This document shows, in pieces, positions 23,768 to 37,475 of a stretch of DNA of 64,000 nt (positions within the stretch are counted from its first letter, which is position 1; every line of letters begins with the position of its first letter). The notes beneath the pieces were generated by a model, which was not told where the DNA came from, ran no database searches, and saw only the letters and a list, made by a program, of their open reading frames with translations. The position numbers and the translations under genes are program-made. The stretch is taken from assembly GCA_946807835.1 (NCBI GenBank), contig OX327693.1, positions 7,209,501 to 7,273,500 of the forward strand. The letters run 5' to 3'. This DNA is from Ailanthus altissimus (lineage: Eukaryota > Streptophyta > Magnoliopsida > Sapindales > Simaroubaceae).

Positions 23768-25446
23768 TTAGAAGGATGGAAAATGAACGATCCTGCGGCA
23801 TGAACTTGTGGGACGAAAATAGCGACATTCAGTTAACGTTCCATCAGCTTCTACGCACACTATAACTTGGAAGAGCTGAGGGTTTCCAAACTTGTCATGA
23901 TTACACACAAATCCTACGTCGTACGTAAATGTTTGTGGGCGAAAGTAGTTGTATAAAACATATTCGTAGTCAGTTCCGTTTGGCTCGATTCCTGTAAACA
24001 TATTCGCCACACAATTTACAAAACACTAAATTATTTGTATTATATACTTTGCTACAAAAAAAAATTGGCGTAAGAAAGTGTAATTAACCTGCATTTCGGA
24101 GTAATTTGAGGAGGTCAAGTTTTTCCTTGACAGCGAGAGCTGTTTGGAAATATTGGTGTTGAGTGAGGTTTAAACATGCCCCGTACTTTTTCCACTCACG
24201 CCTCCACAAATTCTCATTATTCCTCCCGCCTGGGCATGAAAGTAGTGGCCAATTCTTATCCAATCTCTTTCTGAGGTCTTGTATCTGCAAATCACAAATT
24301 CATGAAGAAGCTATATATTGAGAATTTAAAATATTATTTCTTTTTTGGTTGTCAAAGAAAATTCCCTAATTTTAATGTTAAATAAATGTAAATCAAACTT
24401 TCTCTTAGTTATGGAGTTAGCATAATTCAAACTTTTGACTTCGTTATCACTTTAAAAGATTTTATCAATTAATTAAAAAGAAATTACAAGTTTAAATCTT
24501 AAAATTTTAATTGAATTGTTCAATAAGTTCTTATGTATATTTTTTTAATAAAATACTTTGGTTAATTTTTGTCATTAAAAAAAATAATATTTAAAATATA
24601 TTTTTTAGGATAATAAGTAAATTTTTTATATTAAATATGAGTCTATTTACTATGATTAGACATATTATTTTATTTTATTATCTTCAAACATTAATTTTTT
24701 TAAATAGTAGAGACTAATATTAAAATTAATTAAATAGAACTTCAGTGACTAAACTGATAGTTTTTCTTTAATAAATTATTAGAGCTAGCACCATGATTAT
24801 CGTGTTTTATTGTTTCAACTTTCCTTTTAAATATGATGAAGTATAATAAAAATCTATCTAACTCAAATGTCAGGAGAATTTTTAATTCTCAAACTTTCTG
24901 TCTTACTTTAAAATTAATGTTTTACCACTAACTAAGATTATTAAATAATTAATATACATATAGAAAGAAGAATTAAGAAAATTTCTCAACAACCTATTAC
25001 TATAACGTAAATTTTATATCGGGTACTTGATTTTTTCAATTACTGAGAAAGCATCTCATATACCTTGGAAATGTCGAAGACACTTTGATTATTGCAGTAT
25101 TTGGGCATGGGTTCGAAGTCCTGGAGCCAGAGTCCACCAATGGTGAAGTCTGCGGCTGGTTTTCCAGTCTGGGGATAGCAACAACCTTCCTTCGTATTAC
25201 ATAATGATCCTGGCCACTAATCAAATTTTGGTACATAGGTCACCATTTACATATATATTTACTACTAAATAGGTATTAAAATAAAAAAATAATGATACTA
25301 AAGTAAGTGCTCATAAAAACAGTGTTTAATTCATAAAACTCTTAACTTACTTGGAAAGCGAAGTAATATTCAGCAGCAACGTGCTGAGTTGCTAAGAGGG
25401 TTATGGCAAAGAAGATGATGATTGTAGCTGAAGATGAAGATCCCAT
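23768..25446 (-). CDS. RNase T2-like protein, copy A, predicted non-catalytic
   Basis: Four exons on the minus strand: 25446-25351, 25216-25064, 24284-24089 and 23991-23768. All introns are GT-AG (phases 0, 0, 1). The product is 222 residues, normal for the family. Residues 1-25 form a signal peptide ending VAA before EYYFAFQ. WPGSLC, GCCYP, YCNNQS, LLSCPGG and later Cys residues follow the T2 cysteine plan. N-glycosylation sequons include NQS, NLT and NGT. In active T2 enzymes CAS I reads HGLW and CAS II reads HEW...KHG. Here they are FTIGGLW (His to Gly59) and WRREWKKYG (His to Arg112 and Tyr117). All catalytic His are absent while Glu113 remains. Cleavage of RNA is not expected. A secreted or vacuolar binding, storage or defence role is possible but unproven; non-catalytic T2-related storage proteins are known in plants. 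Confidence 0.9.
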
Positions 25447-25504
25447 CTTATCTTTAGCTTAGCTTTTTTATGAGTGCTACTTGAGAGTACCGAAACCAAG
25501 GGAG

Positions 25505-25525
25505 GTGTAGGCATATATAAAGTAT
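25505..25525 (-). promoter_or_regulatory. TATA box of RNase T2-like copy A
   Basis: The minus strand reads CTTTATATATG, with TATATA at 25519-25514, about 70 nt upstream of the ATG. This is a plausible core promoter spacing for a short 5' UTR. The equivalent place in copy B has lost the motif. Confidence 0.6.
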
Positions 25526-28500
25526 ATCTCTCAAGAGTTGAACAATAAAAAAAAGGCCAGCTGTATTCAATACTTGGGTGATATAATAATTAGGGCAAGT
25601 TGCATATGGACTATGTCTGTATGTTCATTATTTTATTGCTGCAACATTTTAGGTAAATAACAGTCAAACACCTTTCAATGTGTCATAATTACAGATTTGT
25701 CATTAAGATTGTAGAAATACAAAAACTTTTGAAGATAATAAAAAGTTTTGACATCGTGGGTGAAAGCCCATTGTCATTTTCTTTCTTGCAAAATAGATAC
25801 AAATGGGGTTCGATTGGTATTTCAAGAAATTGCATTTATAAACTATGCAAAAAAAAAAAAAAATTCTTTTTGAAAAGGCATAAAATAACAAACAAATCGA
25901 AACAACTCTCCCACTTTCAATCCGTCCTGTGATATGTAAAACAGAGTCCACAAAGTAAAAGTAATTGACCATTTGTTATTCTTAGATACCACCAGGATAA
26001 AGTTGTATTTCACTAGTAAATCACAGACTCACACCTAACAAACAAATCTAGTTCCTCTTTGGAAGGTAAAATTAGACAAATAAATCCGGATATGATTTTT
26101 GTATATATTTAATTTAGTTATGTTAAATAGATTTTGAAGTTCTCCAATTTACACCATCTTCCTGTAAAAAAAATCTGATTTTCAAGTTAGTGTTTATCCA
26201 CAAAAGAATATGTTGTATGTCAAGGAGTGATTGTAAAGACAAACAGTATAGTAGTATTTGTTGTATGTATAAATGATCAATGTGAATGTGAAAGTGAATA
26301 TCTAGAATCAGTAATTTATGAATAATTTTTTATATTTATAGGATATGAATTTAAATCCTTTTATAAGTATGCATGTAAATATTTAATTTTTTGCAAAACT
26401 GATTTAAAGTTTACTTCCACTTGGACAAGTGGCATGTTGTAATTGTTTTGTGTTTAATTTGGTATCTACATATGTCTCCTATGAAAGTCACATGTTTAAG
26501 TTTGTAAATTTGTCTAAAAAGAAGTATGGGTTTATTGGATAAATCTTCATATTTGATGCAATACCCACTGTGTCCAAAGTAGTGAGCCTATTATCATATC
26601 ATTATATGTAGCAAGTATCAACTATTTTAATTCCGAGCAATCATGTCTAGGTAAATATTGGCTATTTATTTTATGTAGGCAACTATCAACTATTCTAATT
26701 TCGAGCAATCATGTCTAGGTAAATATTGGCTATTTATTTTTAGAGAAGCATGCTAGGCATGCATCAATTATCTTGATCCTAATAAAGCATGCTTAGATAA
26801 ATGGTTAAAGATCAAACTTAGACTTGTATTAATTTTTTTAAAAAAGTAGGTTCAGATTAAATTATTATATACTTAATGCTCATTTTGTAATGTGAGAATA
26901 AATTTTAATTGAGTTCAAATGAATTTAACAAGTGAATAAAAGAGTTGTATTTTTTTTTTTCAGTCCACACATATATATAAAAAGAGTTTATCAAATTTAT
27001 TGGATGAAAATTTGGTGTACTAATATTGGAATTTGAGCTTTTATTGCTACTTTGGTCTACCAATGGTGTGAAATCAGCAATAAACGAGCTGCATTGACTT
27101 TTAAGCTATAGTATTGTGAGTTTTGGCATTTCTCAACGATGTTGTGTGTCAAGCTAGCCATGATAAATCAATTGGTAGTGTATGAGGCTATTTCTAGTTC
27201 ATTCAATAGTGGTGCAGTCTGAGAGTCAGCAATGCGTACAACTTAAGGCAATAGCAATTTGGTTCATTCAATAGTGGTGTAGTCTGTCCATCATCTTTGA
27301 AGATCATGATGTTTGGAATAGGTTGGTCAGTCCTCTATGAGTTAATTGGAGGGCTGAACAACAACTAAAATGCCGAGATTAAAGAGCAACGATTGATTGG
27401 GATTTTGGTTCGTTATGCCGATTTCGATGGGCGTATAACTATAGGGGTTGTCGGGGTAAGTTAACTGGCCCTTTGTAAGTTGATTGAGGGGTTGATCAAC
27501 GATGAATGGTAGTTGAAACGGCGGGATCGAAGGGTGATGGTTGTTTCGGATTTTGGTCAAATAAAATATGAATTATTTTTGTAAATAATTCAAAAACAAA
27601 CTTTTAAAAAGATAGATACTAAATGAAGCCTGATTCTCTTTCTATTAACAAGATACGAATTTCATCTTGATTTTTTTTTCAAAGTTCTTTTTTTCTCTCT
27701 CTGGTAATTGATTTAAACACGTAAGGGAACAAAGTACACAGTATCTTTAGAAACTCTGATGACTTTAGCATTAAAAAAAAGATTTCTATTGCAACGTCAC
27801 CTCACATGCAGTTATATGATTAACAACTACGAGTAATTTATACTCAAATCTTTGTTGTTTAAACTAATACTTTCACAAAGATCTATCAAGTGTGAATCAT
27901 AAATGGGGGGCGGAGGGAGGGCAGCTCTATTCACTAGGTTCATTGTTCATCCCAATAATAATTATGGTAAATAACAGTTGAATTCCCTTTAATTTGTCAT
28001 AATGAAATTTTGGTCCTAAGAGTGTTGAAATACCTATTCTGTTCACAGGCTACTTATGTTTTTATTTTCTTTCTTTTTAAAAAAAATTGTTATTTGACGT
28101 TAGAAAAAAAAAGCCGATAATAACCTAAAACAACAGGAAAAGCAACAGTTTTCCATCTTTACAACACTATAGAATGCTCTAGCAGCAGATCAAACGTCAA
28201 TTTGAATGCTACCTTAAATTGATTAATGGAGAAGAAAATTTTAAAATAGTAAAACAGAAATAGATTGTACAAATATAAAGAAAATAAGGGCAAAAAGAAC
28301 AGTAATTTGTGGGTATTTATCACATTTTAAGTTTTTCTCCGTTTTAAATTGGCGTAATGATTCTTATATGGGGATAGTTTTATTATGAAATTTATCTGTA
28401 TTTTTATTGATTAGAAAAATAAATTTAAACGGGTTACAAAAAAATTATCTCAACTTTATGAAACGTTTTGATAGTTATCTAATACATATCAACGTACTTA

Positions 28501-29094
28501 TAATGTAATATAAACTTATTTATAATATTACATTTAATAACTTTAAAAAAAAGTTTATGTTGGTTTTTTTTTCCTATTGTAAAAATTGTTTGAAAAAAAG
28601 TATATTACCACCGCACACCATTTTTTTAATAGAAGAAACTTCAATGTAACACACGAGGGAGTCTTAATAATATTAAATTAAATATCTTTAGAAAATCGTG
28701 AAGATCTTAATAACATTAAATATTCTTAGAAACTCGTGATACGATGAATTTTTTTTTTAAAAAAGTGATTACATTAATTATTTTGAAAAATATATTACGC
28801 ACCGACATGTAACAGTAACATTATGGTTTTATTTGATACCATGTATTAGATTGGATTGTGTAATACAATAAATAAGTTTGGATTGGATTGAATTATATAA
28901 GATAAATTTGAATTTAGTATTATATTATATTTAGGGTAATAAAACATAGTATTGGGTTCTTTAACATATAAAACTTGTATGTTTATATTTTATATTATAT
29001 TTAGTAAATATTATATTTATTTAATAAATAAAAATAAAAAGATTTGCCAGCCACCTTACTAGTCACTGCCAGCCACCATCTCTCGTCGCCTTCT
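25526..29094. other. Upstream region of copy A; no gene seen
   Basis: Contains the shared upstream module (about 25550-25760, again at 27890-28050), a 68-bp tandem duplication (26611-26746), and a diverged duplication at about 27200-27560 with CATTCAATAGTGGTG repeats. The part at 27890-29035 is homologous to 49290-50705. The frames at 25678-25972 and 27342-27560 show no family signature. Confidence 0.6.
26611..26746. repeat. 68-bp tandem duplication, two copies
   Basis: GCAAGTATCAAC at 26611 recurs as GCAACTATCAAC at 26679. The following bases, including GAGCAATCATGTCTAGG and GGCTATTTATTTT, are almost identical between copies. Confidence 0.85.
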
Positions 29095-29164
29095 ATCATT
29101 TATTAGAGATACGATTAGTACAAATATAAATATAATTATTAAGAATTGTTGATTTTTTTATTCT

Positions 29165-30351
29165 CATAAATCTCCTTAACAATGTACAGACATTTTCCTA
29201 AGGAATATGTTGTTCAACAATTTCTTGAAATTCTTGAACAACTTGATCTATTGAATTATTATCAGTAGCAATTTGTGGATCTTCAATTATTGGTTGTACA
29301 ATATCTGGTTAAACCTGAAGAGTATTGTTAATGACAATTAATCTATCACTTGAGGTGGTAGGTTGAAGATTAATATGATCTTTTTCAGAAACAATGTTCT
29401 GGGATTGATCGCTCTTATTGGTCAAGTCATTTTTAAAAAATTTTACATTTCTTGATTCTACAATCTTAGTGATGTGAGATGGACAATAGAATCCGTAACC
29501 TTTGGACCTTTCCGTATATCCAACGAAATACCTACTAATGATCCTTGAGTCTAGTTTCTTTTCTTGTGGGTTGTAAACTCTTACTTTAAGCGGACATCCT
29601 TAGATGCGTATATGTCGCAAACTCAATTTTCAACCTTTTTATAATTCAAATGACGTCTTTTGGATAACCTTAGTTGGAACTCGGTTCAATATATACATTG
29701 TCATTTTAAGAGCTTCAATCCACAAGTGTTTAGGAAGTTTGGAGCTACTAAGCATACTCCGCACTATATCCATTAATGTTTGATTTCTTGTTTCTGCTAC
29801 ACCATTTTATTCAAGTGAACCAGGAATGGTGTATTGGGCAACTATCCCATGTTCTTGAAGAAATTTCATAAAGGAACTAGGTGCTTGTTCATCTTCAATA
29901 TATCTACTATAATATTCTCCACCTCTATCTATTCTCACGATTTTAATTTGTCTTTCACATTGTTTCTCTACTTCAGCTTAAATTTTTTGAAAGCATCTAG
30001 CTTTTCATTCTTATTATGAAGCAAGTAGAGATACATGTATTGTGAATAATCATCTATAAAATAGATGAGGCATTTCAGATCATACGAGTCTATGTCAGGA
30101 CTACAAATATCTAAATGTATGATCTCTAATATGTTTATACTCCTCTTGGCACCTTTCTTTGACTTATTAGTGTGCTTTCCTTTAATGCAGTTTATACAAG
30201 TGTTAAAATCAGTAAAATTTAAAGTATTAAGTACTTCATCATTTATTAATTTTTTAATCCTTTCAACGGAGATATGTCTCAATCTTCGATGCCATAACAT
30301 AGATGAATCTTCATTTAAAACACATCGTTTAGTACCAGTGTAAACATGCAT
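29165..30351 (-). pseudogene. Copia-4 integrase and linker
   Basis: Frame 29968-30351 gives MLWHRRLRHISVERIKKLIN, CINCIKGKHTNKSKKGAKRS and HLDICSPDI (first catalytic Asp), then FIDDYSQYMYLYLLHNKNEK. Beyond frame breaks the core continues: DRGGEYYSRYIED near 29920, SLENGVAETRNQTL-like sequence near 29800 (with a stop inside), LPKHLWIEALKMTMYILNR near 29715, and SRYFVGYTERSKGYGFYCPS near 29500. Several stops make it inactive. Confidence 0.88.
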
Positions 30352-30779
30352 AGTATTTTAAGTAGTATTATCTTGTAAATTAATGAAGAAAATACCATCA
30401 GACAATGTACCATTCCCAACACAATTAAATTCATAATATAAATTGAAAGATATTTTTAAAAAGTTAAAGGAATAACCCAAAAGTACAAGTCTTGAAACTG
30501 AAATTAAATTCCTAAAAAAAACTAAGGATATAGAAAGGCTTTTCTAAATTTAAAATAAAATCACTGCTTAAAATTAAACCGCATGTTTCAATAACTTTTA
30601 CATGTGAACGCATCTTGTTTCTAGAATAAATGCATTGTTCACTGCCCACACTGCCTTTCTTAGATTTTGCTTACTCTGTAAGGTATTTGAAATATGGATT
30701 GTAGAACCAGAATTAATCCACCATATGTTATATATAACATCAGTCATATTTGATTCATAACAAATAAATGAGATTGGAT

Positions 30780-31499
30780 TACCTTTCTTCTCAAGTCATT
30801 TCTGAAACTTGGGACAATCTTTCTTCATGTGTCCTTTCTTTTTGTAGAAGAAGCATTTGGATTCCTTTTTTATTTTAGTTTGGAAAGGAATTTTATTTTT
30901 CCCTTTCTATTTGGCTTAGTTTGGTTCTTTCCATGTGTTGCAATTAGCGTACTTTCACCTAATGCCATTATTAGTCTCACTTCTTCTTAAACACACATAG
31001 TCATAAGTTTATTTATTGACCATTTATCCTTATGCATATTGTAGAATATTTTGAAGGATCCGTATTATTGTGGAAAGATGTTCAATATATAGTGCACAAG
31101 AAAAGAATCAGACATCTCAATTTCAAGTGTTTTTAATTAAGCCGTAATGTCCCTTATTTGCATTACACTGAGGCGATTAGATCGTTCCCATCAATAAAGC
31201 TCGAACATTGTTATGCTGATGGACTGAACCACGAATACTAGTAGAGATCTTGGTCTTTATAAAATTACACTGAGGTGATTAGATTGCTCCTATTGTTCAT
31301 AAAGAGCAATTTCTTCTATAGTGCTAGTAGCAGTAATAAATGATTCGTCTTTCCTAATAGCATAATCAATATCCATCCACTTTAAATGGAGAAGAATTCT
31401 CTTCTTCCAAATTTTATAATTATCACTCTTAAGTTCGGAAACATTACACTTAATATCAGAGAAATTCATAGTTTGCATAACTGCATAAAAATTAAACAA
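30780..31499 (-). pseudogene. Copia-4 gag
   Basis: Frame 31290-31499 encodes a gag start (NVSELKSDNYKIWKKRILLH, then WMDIDYAIRKDE). A zinc knuckle lies near 30820-30870: CFFYKKKGHMKKDC, in which the second Cys of CCHC is Tyr. The segment between is frame-broken. Typical copia gag, inactive. Confidence 0.82.
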
Positions 31500-32864
31500 A
31501 CATGCTTATAATTAAAATATTGGACTAATAAACATATATCATGTTTTACCAATGTAAATCATGTTATAAAAATTATGAATCTAATGATATAAAACTTGCT
31601 TGTAGACTAAAGTTCTAATTCAATTAGATCCATTTATTTTTATGATAAAAACTATCAAATTATATTTTTTTTTCCTAATTCCTGTGAGTAAATTAGGACA
31701 TATAATTTGATATTCATCCTAATTAATCATACAAATTTAATAAAAATTCATGTTGGATAAAATCCACTACACTTAATATGATTAATTACAATTAATATCA
31801 TTTTCTATATATGATCAAAATATATAATTTTATATAATTAAAGATGTTGTGGCTACTCCTAATTAATTAAAATTATATGGATCACTAGACATTTAATTTT
31901 ATGCACAATTGTTCATATAAAATAAATACAAAAATAAGCATTATTTATAGATATGAACATAATTTCAATTTATGTACTAGTCAAATTATATGTATAATCA
32001 AACAATAAATTATACATACAAAAATTAGCATAATTTAAGCATATAAATATCTAAATTCTAATTCATAAATTGATCTTTACGAAATACTAAATTTATGAAT
32101 TATATATGTAAATTTTGCATGTATTTATACATAACTAAAATGATACTTACAAAAAAATAATACATAATTTTTTTTTAGAGTTTGCCCTAAAATATTCAAA
32201 TTAATTGGTCTATATGTAAAACTATCAAAGTATTATGGCCAAAATGTAATTACTAAAATATTTAGGAATTAATTACAATTAACCAAATCTGTAGGGGTAT
32301 ATTAGAAATACTGTATACTGTAGGGTCAAATTAAAATTAATAAATTTTGTAGAAGCCAAATTAAAATTTTGTAATACTTTAGGGGTTCAATTATAAATAT
32401 CTATAAATTATGGGGCTAAAAAATAATTTACAAAACTCACAATCGCATTCTACGATTGGAGTAGGAGGATACTATATTTCTTCATGAAAATAAAAAGGGG
32501 GAGTATTAAGAAGAAGTTAAAAAAACACTGAATGATGCTACTTCTCAGTAGGAGGATAACTTATTACTTGATTCTGAGAATCGGTAATAGAGGAGCTTAA
32601 TGAAATTAATCAGTCATCTTTAACCTCAAGCCGAATTTTTTTGACCCAGTTGCAAACCTGTGACCCGTATTTGACCCGTTTTAGTATTTTGACCATATCT
32701 CCTTTATTTTAACTCTGATTTTGACATTTCAAATTAAAAAATGCTCAAAATTTAATTTCTTAATGATTTATAATATTATTTTGCTTCATACAACATCAAA
32801 ATATAATTTGGCCATCACTTTTAAATTTTTCAGATTGCGTATCATTCAAAGTAAAGACAACTAT
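31500..32864 (-). other. Copia-4 leader, AT-rich and non-coding
   Basis: About 1.36 kb between gag and primer site without a gene. Around 32290-32420 a motif of the kind TAGGGGTTCAAATTA recurs, like the degenerate leader repeats of Copia-2 (11090-11300). Confidence 0.6.
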
Positions 32865-32879
32865 GGCTCTGATACTAAC

Positions 32880-33450
32880 TGTTCGACTAACTTAAGGTGA
32901 TCTAAATATGCTTGAAGTAACTTTAAAAACATATAGATCAATGCAAAATTTAAAAAACGGATTAAACATACCTCCTGCCATTGAAGTCGTTTTTAAACAA
33001 TGTGGAGAGATAATTAAACTCTCCTAAATCTTCTTAATCTCTACTGATGGCATATGTGTGTCTTAAATAAGATTTAATGATTTAGGGACCTAACCAAGTA
33101 TTCTATTTATAGACATTTTTACATCAAAAATATCACTCCATGTTTATAAATATAGATTAATGAATTCAACCGAGCATTATTTTTAAATAATGAAAAATAA
33201 TAAAATTAATAAAAATATTAAAATATGTTGGACATAATATATTTATACTTAATATTAGATATTGTACTTAATACACTTATCATTATTAAATATTGCACCT
33301 CATACACTTATCATTATTAAGTATTACACTTATCATATGTATGCTGCGATCCATCTTAATTTCAATTCAATCGTAGCACAATCCAAAAGTTCTTTAGTTT
33401 TTTATGGTCACAAGCCTAATAACATTTGTATATTATTAAGTTTGATTCGT
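32880..33450 (-). repeat. 5' LTR of Copia-4, right boundary uncertain
   Basis: Begins TGTTCGAC two bases past the primer-site complement. A minus-strand TATAAATAG core promoter motif lies near 33106-33116. No partner LTR exists in the window, so the outer end is an estimate. Confidence 0.55.
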
Positions 33451-34574
33451 CTTAATTCTGTATTGCAGACAAGAATCATTATCGGAAAGTAAAGCCCAGT
33501 TTGACTAGTTACCGGGAAATGAAGCCTAACTTATTTTCGCAGCGACCCAGAAGGCAAAAACAGGATTCCTCTTAAAAGCAACTGGGCTAATGTGTTCGAT
33601 TTTGGTCTTCGAGGACTATTCAAAAATATAATAAAAACCAGTAGCTCTCTATCTCTTGTTCTGTAGCCGCTGCTGCTGCTCATAAGTCATAACACGTGAA
33701 GCCAATGGGTTTCGTCAGTTAAAATTATTAAAGAGGAAAAATAAACGGAAATTTTCGAAAAAAATAAAAAATAAAAATTTTATTTTGACCGAATCAAAAT
33801 GTGTCCTACTTTATTAATCAAAATTTCACTCTTTTTTATCACTTTACGACCCAGAAACTCATTTTTTCTCTCAACAATGCCCCTCTCTCTCTCTCACGAG
33901 CTTACAAATTTTATTTAAATATTTTTCATAAAAATTATGAATTGACTAAAAAAATAAGAGATTTTAAAAATTGAAGTTAAAATAATTCATTATGAAGTTG
34001 AAAAGAATTAAAATTAACAAAAATTGGTGAGTTTTTTTTTTTAAAATTTAGTTTTTATGATTTTACTTTTTTTAATTAATTGTTGGAAATGTATAGATAT
34101 AGTGTTAATAATGTGAAACATAAGATGAAAATTTGTGTAAAATATTGAAAAAGCTCAAAAACAATCGAAAATGGTGGATTTCAGCCTTTTTTTATGAGAC
34201 GTGCTGGCACATGCTTTTACCCACCGTGAATATGCTTCATGCACCCAGTACGTAGAAGCACACGCCAAGTGGTGTGCCACAGCAAGGTGTCACGTGGCAA
34301 TTTTAATTTTTTATTAATTTAAAAATATATCATTTTTTATTAATAATTATTTAATTTTATAATTTTAAATTGTTTTGTCAATATTTTATATATATTATTT
34401 TGGTTAGTTGTAATTTTTTTATTACTATTTAATAGTTGGTTATATGTTGATAATAGTTTTTTCGAATATTATATGCTAATAATTTTTTTAATTTTTTCAA
34501 GAAAAAAATGTCTTAAAAGACTATATAATTGCCGAAAGTAAATTTTACCAAGCGACTGTATATGCTTACTTAAA

Positions 34575-37475
34575 GTTATGAGTTATACAAAATATAAAAG
34601 ACAAATTAACTTTGAGGTAAGTCGAAATTTTTAAAACCACATGTTTTGGTTATTTTTTAGATGTATCAGATATTTCATTCTCATGTATTTTAGCACATGA
34701 GATTTTATTAAAACGCGTACATACCAAAAATATATATTATGAATTATAGTTTTATATAGGTAAAAGACGTATTAGATTTTCTTGTTTAGAATTTTATTTT
34801 GTTACTGGCTTGAGGATGAGGGATTATCTCGTAGTAAGTGGGTTATGTGATAAACTATGACATAAATATTTTTGGGTAGAAGTAAGTTGACTTACAAGGA
34901 TTTGAATTCGTAGTTCATGAGCGGTACATTTGACGATGACGATGATATAGATATAATAAAAATGTGTCTATTTTATGTATTTTATAAATTATTAATGCCA
35001 CGTGATTGAAATAGAGCCATACAATATTTTGTATTTCGTTTCGTAGATAATTTTGATGAGTTTAATGCTTATCATTGGTGCACAATTGCATGGACTGTAC
35101 TTTACAATAATTTATACATGGCTCCAATTAAAAAATTAGCAAAGGCAAAAAAAACGGACGCTCTAGATAGGAAATCATATAACCTATACTCATTTAGTCA
35201 AGTATTTTTGGTGGGTAATTTTATTTTTTTCGATTCATTATCATATTGGGATACATAAAAAAAATTATTTTACATTGTAATTTATTTATTTATTATCTTC
35301 TCAGGTGTGAATTTATGAGGGGATCACGAAATGTGAGGAACTGTTTGCCGGCAAGAATGGAGACTATTTTTCGCGTATTCTAAATTGGTTTGGTACGGGC
35401 ACCCTATTATAGGAAAAATGTTGTAAACGTCCTCTTCGGTGGTGTTGGGGTATGATTTTATGTTCAACAAAAAATATATATAATTTCCTTATAACTTTTG
35501 TTATTTTTTCTAATAATAATTAATAAGTCTAAAATATAAAGGCTTTAGAGATTCATATGAAGTTGGTGCCCCACAAACATAAGAAGACTGCAGACTATCG
35601 CGTGGCTGCAAACTTATATATTTCTTCGAAGAAAATGGGGAAGGAGTCTTAAGTTAGAGAAAGTTGAGATTCTGGACACCCAATTCATCGATGATGTTCA
35701 ATCTGATTACGAATTTTAAGCCTTGCCAGCGACTAAATCAATGGTATAATAATTTAATTTTTTTTCTTGAATTATAATTACTTATATTATTGATGAGTAT
35801 AAGCTTGTAAAAATTGATTATAATTATTTATGTATAGTTTGAGTCAGGCGCATCATCATTACAGTATCATGTTCTGGAGAAAATGATGGATGTTCTTGAA
35901 ACAAGGCTATTTACCAGAATTGATAAGGTTAACTCAAAAATTTCCGTCAAGATTTATCGTGTTAGCTCAGAGGTGATAAGTAAGGTGGCCAAGGCCGAAG
36001 AAGATATCTTATATCAGATATCTCTCTTGGTGTAACAATTTAAGCCAACCAAGATATCTGAGGATGCAGGTAGAGTATGATACGTTCCTAAATTTCATTA
36101 AGTATAAAGTTTAACAAGTCAATACATTAATTGGTGTTGTTTAGTTTTGTATGGTACCGAATTCATGGTTGCTGACTTTCAGGTATTTACTCTTGCTAGC
36201 GAAACTCAGCATTAGCCTATGGCAATAGATATATAGCATGTAGTTAATAGTCCTACAAGTGTAAAAATTATACTTGCTCCGTTGGGTCAAAACATAAGCA
36301 AGTATAGTGCTTTTGCAAGAAGGCAGCAGCCAAAGTCAATCCATATACCAATCTGTTGAAAAAGCCCATGAAGAAGAAACTCCTGAAATTATAAATAGCA
36401 CTTACAATTGATGTAAATGAGCAGCTGATTCCTATTGATTAGGTTAAATTTACTAAGATCCTGGATTGGATAAAAAATAATGACCCAATGCAGTAGATTC
36501 GTTTAGATAGACTCGATCCCACTTGTACATGGTTTAATAACCTACTATAATACTAACTTGACAATTCGATGATGACTTATACTTGTATTTTTTTTTTTTT
36601 GGTGAGTTATCTAACAGTATCGAAACTTACACATATTCTTTATTTTGCAGCATATAAATGAGTATTTAAAGGTTTTGCATTTGCGACAAATAACATTTTC
36701 TGACATGTACTCACAAGATTGCACAACTGTGATGCATATTTTTATGTGAACTATTTTGTTACCTGTTTATTTTGCATATAATATTATCATACCATTGTAT
36801 ATATTAATTATTAACGAGTTTAACGAGTATCTTTTATTTGTCTTTAGAGTACATTCAAAAAATGTGGCGAACGTCTTTCACCATCAATCCTCCAGATGAC
36901 GATCAATGGCCCAAACCATTGTTGGCATATGCACCCAGAATAAAGCCCGAGTTATTTGGTGCTAAATCATGAGCATTAGTCAATAAGGTACTTTTAAAAA
37001 TAGTAATAACTTTTTATTATGCATATAACAACATTATGTTTAAAATAATACAATAATTATTTTTCTAGGTATATATCCCTTTGAATATTAATCAAGAACA
37101 TTGGTTTGTAGCAGAGCTCAACCTTGTTTGGATGACGATTGTTCTTTATGACTCTAGCGTGAACGGCCACTCAGATAAGACCATTATAAAATTTATGGAG
37201 CCTCTGCATGTTGCAATGCCTTTATACCTTCAAATATGTATATTTTATACTTTGAGGAGCATATAAGGCCCAAATTTGTTCCTTTGGCCGGTGATTTATT
37301 TATGGGAGAATGTGCCCAACAAGAAGTTGGGAGTGGGGATTGTAGAGCCTTCATCTGTATGTATATTGAGTATCTTATGTTAGATCGGCTATTTGATTCC
37401 TTCTTTCACATTGATACCTTTTATAGACAAAAAATTACCGTTGATTTGTGGATCGCTGCAGGATCTGCTTCATAG
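34575..37475 (+). pseudogene. MULE-borne ULP-like gene: DUF1985 plus Ulp1 (C48) peptidase
   Basis: Plus-strand pieces separated by intron-like gaps. DUF1985 at 34590-34830 (FKTTCFGYFLDVSDISFSC, AHEILLKRV, IRFSCLEFYFVTGL) contains in-frame TAA near 34617 and TAG near 34747. Further exons: YHWCTIAWTVLYNNLYMAP near 35068, ELFAGKNGDYFSRILNWFG near 35340-35395 and VLEKMMDVLETRLFTRIDKV near 35870. The C48 peptidase at 36850-37475 shows NINQEHWFVAEL (His), IVLYDSS (Asp) and QEVGSGDCRAFICMYIEYL (Gln and Cys), so the triad survives. A frame change occurs near 37236-37270. Ulp1 enzymes cleave SUMO-type conjugates. In this setting it is transposon-carried rather than a host desumoylase. Confidence 0.82.

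Larger units (their letters stand above)
29095..33450 (-). mobile_element. Copia-4: truncated Ty1/copia element
   Basis: Minus-strand order is LTR (from 32880 rightwards), primer site complement at 32865-32877 (one mismatch), leader (32864-31500), gag (31499 to about 30780), integrase (30351 to about 29450) and integrase-RT linker. Sequence ends near 29095 within the LRR.MRIKKSTI linker, so RT, RNase H and the 3' LTR are missing. The right LTR end is uncertain. Confidence 0.85.

Noticed and set aside
36850..37475. Ulp1 domain as a host SUMO protease gene
   Set aside because: It is linked to DUF1985, has stops, and sits between inverted repeats with a mudrA fragment, the usual transposon setting.
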